Below, piece after piece: positions 6,364 through 7,726 of a stretch of 7,726 nt of DNA. Source of the stretch: Clostridiales bacterium (GTDB lineage: Bacteria > Bacillota > Clostridia > Oscillospirales > QAMX01); assembly GCA_003149835.1 (NCBI GenBank), contig QAMX01000171.1, forward strand, positions 13,862 to 21,587, written 5' to 3'. Positions within the stretch are counted from its first letter, which is position 1. Each line of letters opens with the position of its first letter. The translations under genes were made by a program, and so were the position numbers. A model generated the notes under the pieces. The model searched no databases. It was not told the origin of the DNA and saw nothing but the letters and a program-made list of their open reading frames with translations.

Positions 6364-7512
6364 GTGAATAAAGATTTTGACATAGAGATACAGGATGAAA
6401 CCGTCGAAGAAACAAATCGTGTTCAGCTTCCTATGAATTTCTTGACCTTCGGGGAAATCGAAAATGATGATGTAAAGGTCTATATCAAGCAAGATGTGTA
6501 TAAAGCTCTTGAAAAATTAGCCGTTTCAGATACCAGTAAGGAACTCGGAAGCATTATCATAGGCGATTATTGTCAAGAACTTGGAAAGACGAATGTTATA
6601 ATATCACAATATGTAGAAGCAAAATATACCGATGCTTCAGCTTCAACACTTACTTTTACTCACGAAACTTGGGACTATATTCACAAGGAACACGAGCGAT
6701 TGTATCCCGATAAGAAGATTATCGGTTGGCAGCATACGCACCCGAACTACGGAATTTTCTTGTCCAACTATGATCTGTTTATTCAAGAGAATTTCTTTAA
6801 TCTTCCGTTCCAGGTTGCGTATGTAATAGACCCCATCCAAAACATCCGCGGATTCTTCCAATGGAAAAACGGTAAAATTGAGAAATTGAAGGGGTATTAC
6901 ATCTACAATGATATTGGTAAGCCAATCAAGATTGAACAAATCAAAGTAAAAAAAGAAGAACCCGCGCCAGCCAAAACATCAAAGACTGCAAATGTTCTGA
7001 TCGCTTTGCTCTGTGTTGTTACTGTATTCCTTTCTTTCTTCGCCATTTCTTTGAACAAGAAATATGAGGAACAACTTGAAATGCAGGAATCAATCCTTGA
7101 TAAGATTGACAATCAACAGCTTGAATTGGACAACCAAAACTCTATTATTGCTAACCAAGCCGATACCATAGCAAAATTGCAAGAGCAATTCGTGAACGGT
7201 GTTTTGGATAGTACCGGTCAAACGACTGCTGCCGATTTGATTGCAATGTTAGAGAACCACGAAATTACATTGCAGAATCAGGACGAAGTGTTGCAACAAC
7301 TCAAGAAATTAGTTGAAAATGGTTTTTCAAAAGGCGACACACTGACATTCAAAGCATATACTGTTGTCGCTGGTGATACGTTAGCTAATATTTGTGCAGC
7401 AAACAACATTGATTATAAGAACAACATTAACATGATTCTTTCAGTCAATGGTATTGCTAATGCAAACTATATTTATGTAGGGCAAACCATTATGCTTCCT
7501 GTGGTCGAGTAA
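6364..7512 (+). CDS. JAMM/JAB (MPN+) isopeptidase, membrane-anchored, with C-terminal LysM
   Basis: This 382-residue protein starts at GTG 6364, eight bases after GGAGG (6351-6355). The JAMM site is complete: Glu60 in KELGS, His124 and His126 in HTHP, Ser134 and Asp137. The catalytic domain spans about 38-195 and is closely related to the other JAMM protein of the operon. A lysine-rich stretch (192-207) precedes one membrane helix (about 209-229), which suggests a cytoplasmic enzyme and an external C-terminus. Residues 231-320 are rich in Gln, Glu, Leu and Ile and look like a coiled coil. Residues 332-379, from YTVVAGDTLANICAAN to YIYVGQTIMLP, are a LysM domain, a fold that binds GlcNAc-containing glycans such as peptidoglycan. 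The likely role is Ubl processing or removal near wall contact sites. The operon ends here. A reversed topology is possible but would need an unusual export route for a protein without a signal peptide. Confidence 0.93.
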   Translation: MNKDFDIEIQDETVEETNRVQLPMNFLTFGEIENDDVKVYIKQDVYKALEKLAVSDTSKELGSIIIGDYCQELGKTNVIISQYVEAKYTDASASTLTFTHETWDYIHKEHERLYPDKKIIGWQHTHPNYGIFLSNYDLFIQENFFNLPFQVAYVIDPIQNIRGFFQWKNGKIEKLKGYYIYNDIGKPIKIEQIKVKKEEPAPAKTSKTANVLIALLCVVTVFLSFFAISLNKKYEEQLEMQESILDKIDNQQLELDNQNSIIANQADTIAKLQEQFVNGVLDSTGQTTAADLIAMLENHEITLQNQDEVLQQLKKLVENGFSKGDTLTFKAYTVVAGDTLANICAANNIDYKNNINMILSVNGIANANYIYVGQTIMLPVVE

Positions 7513-7559
7513 TCAAACATACTTGGCCAGCCAGACACGGCGGTACCCACTCGTGCAAA

Positions 7560-7595
7560 ATTTATAAGCTCCTACCGCAGCAGGAGCTTATAAAT
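7560..7595. repeat. Perfect 14-bp inverted repeat with 8-nt loop after the last gene
   Basis: ATTTATAAGCTCCT (7560-7573) is exactly complementary to 7582-7595, with loop ACCGCAGC. No U-tract follows on either strand, so it is not a standard intrinsic terminator. It may protect the 3' end of the operon mRNA or bind a protein. It also pairs an AGGAG (7582-7586) with its complement, but no convincing gene follows. Confidence 0.8.
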
Positions 7596-7661
7596 CGCTT
7601 GTCCGGGAAACATCCCCGAACCCCTTTCATCTGTGGCTACGCATCGTTCCGACGCTGATTG

Positions 7662-7692
7662 GAGCACGGTCATTCACGACCGTGCTCTTTTT
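7662..7692 (+). terminator. Intrinsic (Rho-independent) terminator of the operon
   Basis: GAGCACGGTC (7662-7671) pairs perfectly with GACCGTGCTC (7678-7687) around the six-base loop ATTCAC, followed directly by TTTTT and then CTTT. The GC-rich ten-pair stem and U-tract are the classic form for + strand termination. The complementary strand lacks a U-tract after the stem, so it is not bidirectional. Confidence 0.88.
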
Positions 7693-7726
7693 CTTTGCGT
7701 TTCTCTCGTTCCGCAAGGTCACGCAA
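7670..7726 (-). CDS. Possible C-terminal end of a minus-strand gene running in from the right edge
   Basis: Read on the minus strand from 7726, one frame gives 18 residues, LRDLAEREKRKEKEHGRE, then TGA at 7672-7670. The highly charged helical character resembles the tail of many DNA-processing or mobilization proteins, but 18 residues identify nothing. Another minus frame is also open across this stretch for about 33 residues. The stop lies inside the + strand terminator stem. If real, the gene would be convergent with the operon. Confidence 0.2.
   Translation of the reverse strand: MRDLAEREKRKEKEHGRE

Noticed and set aside
7599..7658. Short + strand frame of 19 codons from TTG after AGGAG in the 7560-7595 hairpin
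   Set aside because: Spacing of 12 bases, a rare start codon, a ribosome binding site buried in a stable stem and no recognisable product.

Overview
The window holds one compact seven-gene operon, all on the + strand (106-7512), that encodes a complete eukaryote-like ubiquitin-type conjugation and deconjugation pathway in a bacterium. Low-to-moderate GC, strong AGGAGG-type ribosome binding sites, GTG starts, a YukD-like ubiquitin fold, a DUF2628 membrane domain, LysM and an Ser/Thr/Glu-rich surface tail all point to a Gram-positive host, most likely a gut-type Clostridia member (Bacillota). The taxon is an inference from style and domain content, not from a marker gene.

Layout: a perfect 14-bp hairpin (10-40) and a short leader with a possible promoter precede a 92-residue ubiquitin-like protein ending in Gly-Gly-Glu-Leu. 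Next come an E1-like adenylating enzyme; a 628-residue fusion of an E2 (UBC) domain, six membrane segments and a C-terminal FHA domain; a secreted, membrane-anchored HtrA/trypsin-like serine protease; a membrane-anchored JAMM/JAB peptidase with a Thr/Ser/Glu-rich tail; a protein with a prokaryotic RING-type treble-clef, a zinc ribbon and a DUF2628-like membrane part; and a second membrane-anchored JAMM peptidase ending in LysM. Intergenic gaps are 23 nt or less and two junctions overlap. After 7512 there is a 14-bp hairpin without a U-tract, then a good intrinsic terminator at 7662-7692. The last bases may hold the end of a minus-strand gene.

How the parts should work together (inference): one or both JAMM enzymes trim the Ubl precursor after Gly-Gly. 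The E1 (Cys193) activates it and passes it to the E2 (Cys95), and the RING protein is a candidate E3 or adaptor. The JAMM enzymes can also reverse conjugation. Five of the seven products are membrane proteins; only the Ubl and E1 look soluble. Predicted topologies put E2, FHA, RING and both JAMM domains in the cytoplasm, and the protease, the acidic E2-fusion loop, the JAMM coiled coils and LysM outside. The locus therefore looks like Ubl signalling wired into the cell envelope. Related Ubl-E1-E2-JAB neighbourhoods (some with RING-like proteins) are known from comparative genomics by Iyer, Burroughs and Aravind, and the Bil and Bub operons have been studied experimentally. The envelope wiring here (E2-6TM-FHA fusion, paired tethered JAMMs, HtrA-like partner) is the part that seems least described.
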